Below, piece by piece: positions 1 to 8,067 of a DNA stretch of 32,453 nucleotides. Source of the stretch: Pseudogulbenkiania sp. (GTDB taxonomy: Bacteria > Pseudomonadota > Gammaproteobacteria > Burkholderiales > Chromobacteriaceae); contig JAGLBD010000041.1 of assembly GCA_018260425.1 (NCBI GenBank), positions 1-32,453 of the forward strand, read 5' to 3'. Under the pieces are notes generated by a model. That model had not been told where the DNA came from. It saw only the letters and a list, made by a program, of their open reading frames with translations, and did no database searches. Every line of letters starts with the position of its first letter. Within the stretch, counting starts at the first letter, position 1. The translations under genes and the position numbers were made by a program.

Positions 1-48
1 CGTCCGCGCTATCCTTCCCCGCCCTGAAGGGCAAGGTTTGCCGCGCAA
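1..48 (+). other. Possible worn right end of an IS200/IS605-type (tnpB) element
   Basis: The first bases contain a C-rich run, a GCCC-TGAA-GGGC hairpin (21-32) and a short G/T tract. This resembles the C-rich hairpin often found at the right end of tnpB-carrying IS200/IS605 elements. The outer stem is degraded: two of the four expected outer C-G pairs are A mismatches. No transposase sequence lies inside the window, so the element, if real, is to the left. The rest of the stretch up to the first gene shows no feature I can name. It could equally be a weak terminator of an off-window gene. Confidence 0.25.
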
Positions 49-163
49 TGGATCATTCCAGTTGTTTGTACGTGTCATTGAACAATGATTTCAAAATAGT
101 CCATTTATCCCGAATTTTACTCCTGTTAGGATCATCGTTCAGCGTTTGATATCCCTAATTTCG

Positions 164-1690
164 ATGAAATCCTCTCCATTACCTCCCCTGCTTTGCGCCC
201 ACCCGGAATGCCCCGCGTGGCAGGTCCATCTGTTCGGCCTGACGCTGGGTCTGGTCACCGGAGCTGATTTTGTCGCGGTCGGCATGATGGGGGTTGCCAG
301 TGACACGATTCGCGGCGGCATCGGAGCGACACCCCAGGAGTTTCTCTGGTCGCTGACCACCTTCGCGGTCGGCGCCATTGTCGTCAATCTGTTGCTGGGG
401 AAAGTGGCGAACCGGATCAGCTACCGGCGTTATACCTTGCTGGCATTGCTGGTATTCATGGCCGGCAGTCTGGCGTCGGCACTGGCCGATTCGATCAACC
501 AACTGGCGGCGGCACGCTTGCTGCAAGGGCTGGGAGGCGGAGGCCTGTTCACCGCTTCGCGCATCTTGCTGCAAATCGTTGCCGCCCCAAAAGAACGCAA
601 ACCTTTGCTGCGAGGTTTTCTGGCGGGGTGTTTTGGTTTGTCGGCCCTGTCGCCATGGCTGTCGGCGCTGGTGGTGCGCAGTTGGGGCTGGCAGGCCATC
701 TTTGTATTGCAGGCCGCCTATGCCCCGGCACTGATGGCACTGGTCTGGCTAAGCTATCCACGGCATGCCGGCGCCGCAAGTCGTCAGTCTGTCGGCGAGC
801 TTGACTGGTTATCGGTTGTGGCGCTCGGGGGTGGGGCACTATTGATACTGCACGTCTTGGAAGATGTGCGCTTGCTGCGCTTTGCTGCCGAACCCGACCT
901 CGCACTCTGGCTACTGGCAGGTATCGTACTCGTGGCGCTGGCCGTCTGGCGCATTTTCAATCACGCCGACCCGTGGCTGGATCTGGGGAAACTGACCGGC
1001 AGGCGTTATCTGACCGGCTTGGGATTTTACGGGGTGTACTACGTGTTCAATGGCATGTGGACCACGCAGGTCGCCAGCTTGCTGCAAAAAGGTCTGGGAT
1101 TCGACAGCATCACCAGCGGCGGATTATTAAGCGTCGGCGCAGCCATTACCGTCGTCACCGCCCTGCTCTACCTAAGCATCGCCCAGTACTTCCGCCAACG
1201 CCGCCATCAACTGCTGGCCATGGGTTTCGCCTTGTTGCTGCTCTCCTGCCTGATGTTGGCGCACGCCGCCATGCCCGGTGCCGCCCTGGAGTCGCTGGTC
1301 CCGGCCATTGCCTTGCATGGACTGGTCCCGGTGTTGGGTGTCATGCAAATTGCCGCACTGACCTATCAGGACCTGACCGTAGAGGATTTTGCCCACGCCT
1401 ACCAATTAAAAAACATTCTGCGCGAACTGGCCGGTGCGCTGGGTACCGGCATTGCCGTTCTGCAATGGCAAGGCGAAGCGGCGCAGGCAAATAGCTATCT
1501 GGTCGAACGCATGGATGCCGCACACTTGCTCGATGCCGGCCTGCAGGCCGACGAGGCGACTCTGATGCGATTGGCCGCCGACGTCAGCCAGCAGGCCGCA
1601 CTGATCGCCAGCGACCATGTCCTGATCAGTCTGGCGGTCGGTGCCGGGATCTGCATGCTGCTGGCCCTGCGGCAACGCACACTGGTTTGA
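164..1690 (+). CDS. MFS transporter, probably DHA2-like drug/H+ antiporter
   Basis: This is a 508-residue polytopic inner-membrane protein of the major facilitator superfamily. It has many hydrophobic helices, a motif-A-like loop after helix 2 (GKVANRISYRR) and a Gly-rich segment (GLGGGGLFTASR) typical of the N-terminal half. The length and the helix-dense C-terminal half suggest the 14-helix DHA2/EmrB type, so efflux of drugs or other toxic organics is likely; the substrate cannot be read from sequence. I chose the ATG at 164. An in-frame TTG at 146 would add six residues, and neither start has a good Shine-Dalgarno. It is convergent with the cytochrome b561 gene, with only 8 bp between the two stop codons. 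Confidence 0.75.
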   Translation: MKSSPLPPLLCAHPECPAWQVHLFGLTLGLVTGADFVAVGMMGVASDTIRGGIGATPQEFLWSLTTFAVGAIVVNLLLGKVANRISYRRYTLLALLVFMAGSLASALADSINQLAAARLLQGLGGGGLFTASRILLQIVAAPKERKPLLRGFLAGCFGLSALSPWLSALVVRSWGWQAIFVLQAAYAPALMALVWLSYPRHAGAASRQSVGELDWLSVVALGGGALLILHVLEDVRLLRFAAEPDLALWLLAGIVLVALAVWRIFNHADPWLDLGKLTGRRYLTGLGFYGVYYVFNGMWTTQVASLLQKGLGFDSITSGGLLSVGAAITVVTALLYLSIAQYFRQRRHQLLAMGFALLLLSCLMLAHAAMPGAALESLVPAIALHGLVPVLGVMQIAALTYQDLTVEDFAHAYQLKNILRELAGALGTGIAVLQWQGEAAQANSYLVERMDAAHLLDAGLQADEATLMRLAADVSQQAALIASDHVLISLAVGAGICMLLALRQRTLV

Positions 1691-1701
1691 CCCCGGGGTC
1701 A
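1688..1701. repeat. 14-bp perfect palindrome containing both convergent stop codons
   Basis: TGACCCCGGGGTCA is a perfect inverted repeat. Its first three bases are the stop codon of the MFS gene. Its last three are the stop codon of the cytochrome b561 gene on the other strand. There is no U tract, so it is at best a weak bidirectional terminator. Confidence 0.6.
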
Positions 1702-2244
1702 GGACATTTTGCCGATCATGCGGGTCAGGGTATCGTCCTTGACGAAGCGGTGATGCCAGACAGCGGCAGCCGCATGCAGGACAGACAACCACAGAATCAC
1801 ATTACCCAGCAATTCGTGAAGCTCCATCATCTCACCGGCGGTGTCCTCACTGACCGTGATGAACGTCGGCAAGGTGAAGCCCAGAAAGTGGATCTCGCGA
1901 CCAAAATTCTGCAAGGCGACGATCCCAAGCACCGGCAAGGCAATCATCAGCGCATACAGGGCCCAATGCGCCAGATGCGACAGCCATTCGACACGACGAT
2001 CCGGTTTCGGGGCGATATCGGGAACACGCTGGGTAAAACGCCACATCAGACGTGGCAACACCAATAGCAACACAATCAGGCCAGCCTGAAAATGCGCCAG
2101 TTTCATGGCATCGCGCAGCGGAGTGCCCTTGGGAAAGAAGCCTTTCAATTCGATAAAGGCAATCGCGGCAACCACGGCGATGGCGGACAGCCAGTGGAAA
2201 GCCCGGGCGGCAAGCCCGTAGGAAGTGCGGGTATTGGTCAGCAT
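1699..2244 (-). CDS. Cytochrome b561 family di-heme membrane protein
   Basis: This 181-residue integral membrane protein fits the bacterial cytochrome b561 (CybB) family, which passes electrons between quinol and partners at the inner membrane. Four hydrophobic helices are visible. Histidines at family positions can ligate two b hemes: FHW near the N terminus, LAHFQAG in helix 2, and ELHELLGN and LHAAAAVWHH in the last two helices. The start is the ATG at 2244 (MLTNTRTSYG). A longer in-frame extension to 2370 would run back through the neighbouring terminator and has no family-like sequence. A CRP-like site and an inverted repeat lie just upstream. Confidence 0.88.
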   Translation of the reverse strand: MLTNTRTSYGLAARAFHWLSAIAVVAAIAFIELKGFFPKGTPLRDAMKLAHFQAGLIVLLLVLPRLMWRFTQRVPDIAPKPDRRVEWLSHLAHWALYALMIALPVLGIVALQNFGREIHFLGFTLPTFITVSEDTAGEMMELHELLGNVILWLSVLHAAAAVWHHRFVKDDTLTRMIGKMS

Positions 2245-2273
2245 GGCAATCGGCCTCACTTGTGGATAAACAA

Positions 2274-2289
2274 TGTGGCCAGTGTCACA
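2274..2289. promoter_or_regulatory. CRP/Vfr-like operator upstream of cytochrome b561 gene
   Basis: TGTGGCCAGTGTCACA matches the CRP-family half-site pattern TGTGA-N6-TCACA with a single mismatch. The symmetric flanking A and T extend each arm to six bases. It lies about 30-45 nt upstream of the b561 ATG on the minus strand, where it could act as an activator or repressor site. Which regulator binds is inference. Confidence 0.4.
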
Positions 2290-2297
2290 TGGCAAAC

Positions 2298-2312
2298 TTA
2301 AGGCAACCTTAA
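2298..2312. repeat. Inverted repeat TTAAGG-CAA-CCTTAA
   Basis: Two perfect 6-bp arms are separated by 3 bp, just beyond the CRP-like site in the upstream region of the b561 gene. It may be a second operator or part of the promoter. No regulator can be assigned. Confidence 0.35.
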
Positions 2313-2324
2313 TGCCACGCCATG

Positions 2325-2356
2325 AAAAAAGCCGGAGGGGGAAACCTCCGGCTTTT
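2325..2356 (-). terminator. Rho-independent terminator of ybiT
   Basis: The stem GCCGGAGG (2331-2338) pairs with CCTCCGGC (2345-2352) around a 6-nt loop. On the minus strand it is followed by a run of six T's. It lies about 40 nt past the ybiT stop. A shorter T run on the other side may give some bidirectional activity. Confidence 0.85.
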
Positions 2357-2394
2357 GGCAACACCGACACGGGATGACTCTCCCGTATCGCCGC

Positions 2395-4023
2395 TTATTC
2401 CAGACCTTTGCTGTCCAGATAGTCTTCGTAGTTACCGGTGTAGTGCTCGTAACCACCCTTGCCGTCCAGTTCCAGAATCTGGGTCGCCAGCGAGCTGACG
2501 AACTGACGGTCGTGCGACACGAAAATCAAAGTGCCCTTGAACTGTTCCAGCGCCATGTTCAGGGACTCGATCGACTCCATGTCCATGTGGTTGGTCGGTT
2601 CGTCCATGATCAGCACGTTCGGCTTGGTCAGGATCAGCTTGCCGTACAGCATGCGACCCTTTTCACCACCGGAGAGCACCCGGACCGCCTTGCCGACTTC
2701 ATCGCCACCAAACAACAGACGACCGAGGGTGCCGCGAATGACTTGCTCGTCATCCCCTTCCTGGCCCCACTCGCGCATCCATTCGGTCAGCGTGGCATCG
2801 GTATCGAAATCTTTTTCATGATCCTGGGCGTAGTAACCAATCTGGGCCTTTTCCGCCCACTTGATGACTCCGGCATCTGCCGTAACGCCTTCGGCGTGAG
2901 CCGCATCATAGGCACCCGCCAGCAACTTGATCAGCGTCGATTTACCGGCACCGTTGGGGCCGATGACCGCGATGCGCTGACCGGCTTCCAGAATCAGGTT
3001 GAGATTGAGGAACAAGGGTTTGTCGAAGGACTTGGACAAACCTTCGATCTCCACCGCCTGACGGTGCAGCTTCATCTTGTCGTCCATCTCGAAACGGATG
3101 AACGGGTTCTGGCGCGAAGACGGCTTGACCTCGACCATCTCCGATTTCAGCTTGTCGACCTGCTTGAGGCGCGAGGTTGCCTGACGCGCCTTGGATTTGT
3201 TGGCAGAGAAGCGCGCCACGAACTCGTGGAGTTCCTGGATGCGTTCCTTGGCCTTGGCATTGGCCGACAATTGCCGTTCGCGCGCCTGGGCAGAGGCGAT
3301 CATGTAATCGTCGTAATTACCCGGGTAGATGCGAATGGTGTTGTAGTCCAGATCGGCCATGTGGGTACATACCGAATTCAGAAAGTGACGATCGTGGGAA
3401 ATAATGATCATCGTCGAATTGCGCTCGTTGAGCACATGTTCGAGCCAGCGAATGGTGTTGATGTCCAGGTTGTTGGTCGGTTCGTCGAGCAACAGCACGT
3501 CCGGATTGGAGAACAGTGCCTGGGCCAGCAACACCCGCAGTTTGAAACCCGGAGCCACTTCGCTCATCGGGCCAAAATGCAACTCGGACGCAATGCCGAC
3601 GCCCAGCAGCAATTCGCCGGCGCGCGCTTCGGACGTGTAGCCATCGTACTCGGCGAATTTCGCTTCGAGTTCGGCGGCACGCATGTAATCGTCCTCGGTC
3701 GCCTCGAGGTTGGCGTAGATGGCGTCGCGTTCGCTCATGGCCGCCCACATTTCGGTGTGGCCCATCAACACCACGTCGATGACGCGCTGCTCTTCATAGG
3801 CGAACTGGTCCTGGCGCAGTTTGCCAAGACGCAGACCGTTTTCAATTGCCACTTCACCGCCGGTCGGCTCGAGATCTCCGCCGAGAATCTTCATGAAAGT
3901 GGACTTGCCGCTACCGTTTGCGCCAATGAGGCCGTAACGGTTGCCTTCGCCGAATTTGACCGAAACCTTATCAAAAAGAGGTTTCGCGCCAAACTGCATG
4001 GTAATGTTCTGAGTGGTAATCAC
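2395..4023 (-). CDS. ybiT: ABC-F ATPase YbiT (ribosome-associated)
   Basis: This 542-residue soluble protein has two tandem ABC ATPase domains and no membrane segment, as in the ABC-F translation factors. Both Walker A motifs are visible (GANGSGKST near residue 35, GPNGAGKST in the second half). So are both ABC signature regions (LSGGEKGRM in domain 2, a divergent [11 protein letters not shown] in domain 1) and both Walker B motifs ([22 protein letters not shown]). Much of the sequence matches what I recall of E. coli YbiT. ABC-F proteins act at the ribosomal E site; the exact role of YbiT is less settled. The start is a GTG at 4023 with an AAGGA upstream, and the N terminus aligns with E. 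coli YbiT from its first residue. Confidence 0.92.
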   Translation of the reverse strand: MITTQNITMQFGAKPLFDKVSVKFGEGNRYGLIGANGSGKSTFMKILGGDLEPTGGEVAIENGLRLGKLRQDQFAYEEQRVIDVVLMGHTEMWAAMSERDAIYANLEATEDDYMRAAELEAKFAEYDGYTSEARAGELLLGVGIASELHFGPMSEVAPGFKLRVLLAQALFSNPDVLLLDEPTNNLDINTIRWLEHVLNERNSTMIIISHDRHFLNSVCTHMADLDYNTIRIYPGNYDDYMIASAQARERQLSANAKAKERIQELHEFVARFSANKSKARQATSRLKQVDKLKSEMVEVKPSSRQNPFIRFEMDDKMKLHRQAVEIEGLSKSFDKPLFLNLNLILEAGQRIAVIGPNGAGKSTLIKLLAGAYDAAHAEGVTADAGVIKWAEKAQIGYYAQDHEKDFDTDATLTEWMREWGQEGDDEQVIRGTLGRLLFGGDEVGKAVRVLSGGEKGRMLYGKLILTKPNVLIMDEPTNHMDMESIESLNMALEQFKGTLIFVSHDRQFVSSLATQILELDGKGGYEHYTGNYEDYLDSKGLE

Positions 4024-4070
4024 GCTCGGGATCCTTCAGCCAGAAGCCGTAAGTATCGGAAAAACGTGGA

Positions 4071-4079
4071 ATTCTAGCA
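4071..4079 (-). promoter_or_regulatory. Extended -10 promoter candidate for ybiT
   Basis: On the minus strand the sequence reads TGCTAGAAT, an extended -10 element (TGn plus TAGAAT), about 50 nt before the GTG start. The -35 region at 17-bp spacing is poor, which is usual for extended -10 promoters. Confidence 0.45.
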
Positions 4080-4125
4080 CAAAACCCCGCAAAACCGGAT
4101 ATTGCAAAGAAAGCTGTCCCCCCAT

Positions 4126-4153
4126 TTGTCTATCCGGTGAATTCCGCTACAAT
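4126..4153 (+). promoter_or_regulatory. Sigma-70 promoter candidate for dapA-bamC
   Basis: TTGTCT (4126-4131) and TACAAT (4148-4153) are spaced by 16 bp. This predicts a start near 4160 and a leader of about 30 nt before the dapA ATG. Confidence 0.6.
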
Positions 4154-4191
4154 CATTGACTATCCATTATGCCCACCAGATAGGCTCAACT

Positions 4192-5067
4192 ATGCTCAAA
4201 GGTAGCCTGGTCGCTCTGATCACCCCGATGCACGCGGATGGCACGGTCGACTTCGAATCACTGTGTCGCCTGGTCGATTTTCATATTGAAAACGGCACGG
4301 ACGGTATCGTCGCTGTTGGCACCACCGGGGAATCGGCCACGTTGCCGGTTGAAGAACACCTCGCCGTGATCAAGGCCGTGATCGAACAGGTGAAAGGCCG
4401 GATTCCGGTCATCGCCGGGACCGGGGCCAACTCAACGGCGGAAGCCATTGAACTGACCCGCGAAGCGGCCCGTCTGGGCGCCGCTCAGGCGCTGTCCGTG
4501 GTGCCTTATTACAACAAGCCCACCCAGGAAGGCATGTACCAGCACTTCCGTGCGGTGGCGGAAGCGACAGACCTCCCGGTCATTCTCTATAACGTGCCGG
4601 GCCGCACCATGGCCGACATGAGCAATGATACCGCCCTGCGTCTGGCCGCCATCCCCAATATCGTCGGCTTGAAAGACGCCACCGGCAACATCGGCCGCGG
4701 CTGTGATTTAATGCGTCGCGCCCCCGAGTCTTTTGCGCTCTACTCCGGCGACGACGCCACCGGCATGGCCTTTATGCTCTGTGGTGGACATGGCGTCATC
4801 TCGGTGACCACCAATGTGGCACCGCGACTGATGAGCGACATGTGCCGTGCCGCACTGGCAGGAGACACGATCAACGCACGACGCTTGAACAACCTGTTGC
4901 AGGGCCTGCACAGCGAGTTGTTCATCGAAAGCAATCCGATTCCGGCCAAATGGGCATTGCATCGCCTGGGCCTGATTCAAAACGGTATCCGTTTGCCACT
5001 CACCCCTTTGACCGACGCCTCAATACCGCCGCTGGAAGCGGCGATGCGACAGGCTGAACTTATCTAA
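4192..5067 (+). CDS. dapA: 4-hydroxy-tetrahydrodipicolinate synthase DapA
   Basis: DapA condenses pyruvate with aspartate semialdehyde, the first dedicated step of lysine and meso-diaminopimelate synthesis, in the cytoplasm. The 291-residue length is normal for the family. Expected active-site residues are present: the TTGES loop (T44, T45), Y133 in ILYNVPGRT and the Schiff-base lysine K161 in GLKDATGN. The N terminus [13 protein letters not shown] is family-typical and fixes the start at the ATG at 4192, not the in-frame TTG at 4156. bamC follows after 18 bp, the usual dapA-bamC (nlpB) pairing in proteobacteria, and the two are probably co-transcribed. Confidence 0.97.
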   Translation: MLKGSLVALITPMHADGTVDFESLCRLVDFHIENGTDGIVAVGTTGESATLPVEEHLAVIKAVIEQVKGRIPVIAGTGANSTAEAIELTREAARLGAAQALSVVPYYNKPTQEGMYQHFRAVAEATDLPVILYNVPGRTMADMSNDTALRLAAIPNIVGLKDATGNIGRGCDLMRRAPESFALYSGDDATGMAFMLCGGHGVISVTTNVAPRLMSDMCRAALAGDTINARRLNNLLQGLHSELFIESNPIPAKWALHRLGLIQNGIRLPLTPLTDASIPPLEAAMRQAELI

Positions 5068-5085
5068 CCCCTGATGGGAGTAAGC

Positions 5086-6204
5086 ATGAAACGAACCGCG
5101 CCCGCCGCGATTCTGCTGGCAACCGGTCTGATTGCCGGCTGCAGCACCAGCAATACGGCAGATAAAAAAATTGATTTCCAGTCCACCGCGCCGGCCCGTA
5201 GCAGCCAGTCGCTGGAAGTCCCTCCTGACCTGACGCGTCCGCAAATCCAGGACAAGTACTCCATCCCGCAAGGTGCCGCCAACGCGGCAGCCATGGCGCA
5301 AGGCAAGCCGGTCGCCAGCCAGCAGATCGCCGTGACCACCGACAAGGTTCATCTCGAGCGCGCCGGTACCGAACGCTGGCTGGTCGTCGATGGCAAGACT
5401 CCGGCAGAACTGTGGCCGGTACTGAAAGCCTTCTGGCAAGACAGCGGCTTCACCATCGGCAAGGAAGATCCGGATGTCGGCATCATGGAAACCGATTGGG
5501 CAGAAAACCGCGCCAAATTGCCCCAGGACATGCTGCGCAACTTCCTGGAAAAAGTCGGCCTCGGCTCGGCCTACTCCACCAGCGAACGCGACAAGTTCCG
5601 CATTCGTCTGGAAAAGACTGCGCAAGGCACGGAAGTGTACTTCTCGCACCGAGGCCTCTCCGAGGTGTACACCAACGACACCAAAGGCGATACCCGCTGG
5701 CAGCCGCGTCCGACCGACACCGGTCTGGAAGCCGAATTGCTGTCGCGCTTCATGGTTCGTCTGGGCATGACGGAAGAACAGGCTCGCGACTCGGTCAAGA
5801 AAACTCTGGAAACCAAAACGACGCCGACCCTGCCACTCAGCAATGGCGTACTGACCCTCAACGACGGATTCGACCGCGCATGGCGCCGTGTCGGTCTGGC
5901 ACTGGACCGCATCGGACTGGTGGTCAACGACCGCGACCGCTCCAAGGGTGTGTACTACGTGAAGCCGGCCAAGGGCGAAGCCGACGGCAAGGAACCCACC
6001 AGCGGTGGCTTCTGGTCCAGCCTGGCGTTCTGGAAGAGCGACGACAAGGACAGCACCAAGCTCCCGGAAAACGATCTGCTGGTCGAAGTCAAGGAAGTGG
6101 CGCCGGGCAGCACCACGCTGCGCATTACCGACAAGAACGGCAAGCCGCTGCCGAACGAGTTCGCCAAGACCGCTTTGTCGCGACTGGCCACCGAGCTGCA
6201 GTAA
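5086..6204 (+). CDS. bamC: Outer-membrane assembly lipoprotein BamC
   Basis: BamC (NlpB) is an accessory lipoprotein of the BAM complex, which folds beta-barrel proteins into the outer membrane. The 372-residue protein starts with a lipoprotein signal ending in LIAGC, with the lipidated cysteine at residue 19. Serine at +2 favours outer-membrane sorting. The extended segment after the cysteine (SLEVPPDLTRPQ) is the BamC stretch expected to contact BamD, and the two helix-grip domains would follow. The start is ATG 5086, behind GGGAG; an upstream in-frame codon at 5074 would disrupt the signal peptide. It is slightly longer than E. coli BamC. Confidence 0.93.
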   Translation: MKRTAPAAILLATGLIAGCSTSNTADKKIDFQSTAPARSSQSLEVPPDLTRPQIQDKYSIPQGAANAAAMAQGKPVASQQIAVTTDKVHLERAGTERWLVVDGKTPAELWPVLKAFWQDSGFTIGKEDPDVGIMETDWAENRAKLPQDMLRNFLEKVGLGSAYSTSERDKFRIRLEKTAQGTEVYFSHRGLSEVYTNDTKGDTRWQPRPTDTGLEAELLSRFMVRLGMTEEQARDSVKKTLETKTTPTLPLSNGVLTLNDGFDRAWRRVGLALDRIGLVVNDRDRSKGVYYVKPAKGEADGKEPTSGGFWSSLAFWKSDDKDSTKLPENDLLVEVKEVAPGSTTLRITDKNGKPLPNEFAKTALSRLATELQ

Positions 6205-6221
6205 GGCTCGACGCCCAAAAG

Positions 6222-6254
6222 AAAAACCGCCTGTCGAAACAGGCGGTTTTTTTT
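6222..6254 (+). terminator. Rho-independent terminator of dapA-bamC
   Basis: A 9-bp stem ACCGCCTGT/ACAGGCGGT (6226-6234 with 6239-6247) with a CGAA loop is followed by a run of eight T's (6247-6254). Confidence 0.92.
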
Positions 6255-6285
6255 GCTTCTGAATACACAGAAACAAGTTTGGCAA

Positions 6286-6317
6286 TAAAAAAACCGATCC
6301 GAAGACCGGTTTTTTTA
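6286..6317. terminator. Bidirectional terminator, mainly serving the small lipoprotein gene
   Basis: AAAACCGATC (6289-6298) pairs with GACCGGTTTT through a stem with one A-C mismatch and a CGAA loop. It is flanked by A's on the left and T's on the right, so it can terminate in both directions. It sits just past the minus-strand lipoprotein stop and backs up the bamC terminator. Confidence 0.75.
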
Positions 6318-6332
6318 CACCACTCGTACCAA

Positions 6333-6536
6333 TTACTTGGCAGCGGAAGCGTCAGCAGCCGGAGCGGATGCGTCAGCAGCCGGAGCGGAAGCGTCAGCAG
6401 CCGGAGCGGATGCAGCAGCCGGAGCGGATGCTTCAACGGCCGGAGCAGATGCGTCGGCAGCCGGAGCTTCTTCTTTTTTACCGCAAGCGGACAGGGCTAC
6501 AGCCAGCAGGGCAGCAACGAGGAGCGACTGTTTCAT
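6333..6536 (-). CDS. Small Ala/Pro-rich repeat lipoprotein
   Basis: This encodes a 67-residue secreted lipoprotein. The signal peptide ends in a lipobox LSAC, with the cysteine at residue 18 followed by GKKEE. The mature part is almost entirely copies of the heptad SAPAADA/SAPAVEA, with no folded domain apparent. The low-complexity tail could be a flexible spacer between the membrane and peptidoglycan. I do not recognise a named family; it resembles other short Ala-rich lipoproteins of Neisseriales in composition only. It has its own extended -10 promoter and terminator, so it looks like a real monocistronic gene. Confidence 0.75.
   Translation of the reverse strand: MKQSLLVAALLAVALSACGKKEEAPAADASAPAVEASAPAAASAPAADASAPAADASAPAADASAAK
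6349..6450. repeat. 21-bp tandem repeat inside the lipoprotein gene
   Basis: About five consecutive units of the form GCGTCAGCAGCCGGAGCGGA plus one base (T or A) encode the SAPAADA heptads on the minus strand. One unit (around 6412) is 3 bp shorter in its repeat core and two are diverged. Unit length is a multiple of three, so gain or loss of copies keeps the reading frame. Confidence 0.8.
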
Positions 6537-6633
6537 TTTTTCTTTACCTTTGAAGATAAGTTGAACAAGACGTCAGTTTAATCGCAGCCATCTTAAAACA
6601 GATGGGAACGGCTGAAAATCTTTCAGTGCGCAA

Positions 6634-6642
6634 ATTGTAGCA
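6634..6642 (-). promoter_or_regulatory. Extended -10 promoter candidate for the small lipoprotein gene
   Basis: The minus strand reads TGCTACAAT, an extended -10. It would give a leader of about 90 nt that begins with a short palindrome (CTGAAA-ATC-TTTCAG, 6612-6626). The rest of the 6537-6798 gap shows only short direct repeats such as GCTCAAAA and TACGATC. Confidence 0.45.
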
Positions 6643-6798
6643 CGAAAAAAAAGACTGCATAGACCTCAAACGCTCAAAAATGCAACGCGAGCGCTCAAAA
6701 CTTGATGCAAAGCAGCAGAACGAGGCAAATCAGGCCCCGAACGGCTGTGTCTGCGTTTTCGAACTACGATCCTGCGCAGTTACGATCAGATTTTGTGG

Positions 6799-7932
6799 CT
6801 ATTGTGCTACAGCTGGAACAAAAAGCCAATATCCAGAGAGATAACCTTCGTACAACACGTCAAGCATGGTCTCGCTGAATCCGGACGGTTCCAGTCGGCG
6901 CACATTGGCAAACTGTTGCCAGTAGCCCACATCCTGCTCTTCGTCGTCCAACACCTCCCCATTGCAATACAACATGTCATTGGTGTAGAGGATTTGGCTT
7001 CTAGGGTCAAGGACAAGCGCATCAGTCGCCAATTGCGCCACAAACTCGTCGAACTCGAGGGCCTGCTCGGGAGGATCGTAGAAAACGTGGGCCTTGGGTT
7101 CTGTCAGATAATGCCCAAGGAAATCGGCGACAGTCTCGTCGTTCCAGGTAATTTTACCCAACATGCCGGCCACCTGTTTCACCATGGTGTCGCGAATGCG
7201 TGCCGGCTCGGTCGAGTAGGACAAATCCGGGTCGGCGTACATTCCGTCAACACAGACACGATCCTGCAGGTACACCAGAAACTGGCTGGCCATTTCCTGG
7301 GCCGTCGGTGCACGGAATCCGATCGAATAGGTCATGCCCGGCTCCTGGGCCACACCGTAGTGAGCGTAACGCGGCGGCAGGTAGAGCATATCGCCGGGTT
7401 CGAGATCGAAGGTCTGCTCCGCCTCGAAGGTCTGCAGGATCTTCAGCGGCGACCCTTCGACCAGCCGGGTGTCTTCCTGCGAGGAAATCTGCCAGCGCTT
7501 CTTGCCGCCGACCTGCAACAGGAACACATCATAAGAATCGAAATGCGGCCCTACCGTTCCTCCCGGCGGCGCATAGCTGATCATCAGGTCATCGAGACGG
7601 GCGAACGGAATGAAGTCGAACTGCCACAGGATCCGGTCGATATGCGGAACATGGTGATTCACGGTCTGCACCAGTACCGTCCAGTCGCTTTCCGGCAAAC
7701 GCTTGAAGCGCGACGGCCGGAACGGCCCGTTCTCCAGATGCCATTGCGGATCTCGAAACTCGATCAGACGCGATTCGACATCGTCACGGGTTGCCAGACG
7801 GAACAACCAGTCACGATCAATCTCAGGACCAACGTCCTTCATCGCGCCGCGAATCAGCAACGGTTTTTTTTGCCAGTAGTCACGCAGGAATTCTTCTGGT
7901 GTCAGGCCACCCAGCAGAGGATGTGGTTTCAT
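6799..7932 (-). CDS. roxA: Ribosomal oxygenase RoxA/YcfD (L16 arginine hydroxylase)
   Basis: This is a 377-residue JmjC/cupin 2-oxoglutarate- and Fe(II)-dependent oxygenase. The YcfD family hydroxylates an arginine of ribosomal protein L16. The metal triad is visible: H130 and D132 in GPHFDSYDVF, and H191 in PRYAHYG, matching the spacing of E. coli YcfD. The cupin core is followed by a C-terminal dimerisation and winged-helix region, as in the family. I use ATG 7932 (MKPHPLLGGL). A TTG six codons upstream is in frame but has no family-like residues. The gene is divergent from slyD with 135 bp between the starts. The stop is TAG and no terminator is obvious downstream. Confidence 0.88.
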   Translation of the reverse strand: MKPHPLLGGLTPEEFLRDYWQKKPLLIRGAMKDVGPEIDRDWLFRLATRDDVESRLIEFRDPQWHLENGPFRPSRFKRLPESDWTVLVQTVNHHVPHIDRILWQFDFIPFARLDDLMISYAPPGGTVGPHFDSYDVFLLQVGGKKRWQISSQEDTRLVEGSPLKILQTFEAEQTFDLEPGDMLYLPPRYAHYGVAQEPGMTYSIGFRAPTAQEMASQFLVYLQDRVCVDGMYADPDLSYSTEPARIRDTMVKQVAGMLGKITWNDETVADFLGHYLTEPKAHVFYDPPEQALEFDEFVAQLATDALVLDPRSQILYTNDMLYCNGEVLDDEEQDVGYWQQFANVRRLEPSGFSETMLDVLYEGYLSGYWLFVPAVAQ

Positions 7933-8067
7933 GGTTTCCCGGTCTTTCAATGCAACAATGGTTTACAATAGGAGGCAAGCGCACGAATTTGCGCGCCCTC
8001 TTGTCGGCGAAGAGTCTTCATGCGACCCTGCGCTGTCAAGCTTTTTTACCCTCTTCGGAAGATATCC

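Noticed and set aside
2374-4077. 567-codon open frame opposite ybiT
   Set aside because: It is an antisense shadow of a strongly conserved ABC-F gene; the translation is rich in H, R, Q and V with no recognisable domain.
5020-6285. 421-codon open frame opposite bamC
   Set aside because: It runs through the bamC terminator and has no family-like sequence; bamC is certain on the other strand.
6793-7971. 392-codon open frame opposite roxA
   Set aside because: It is a shadow of roxA, whose metal-binding triad and length fit its family.
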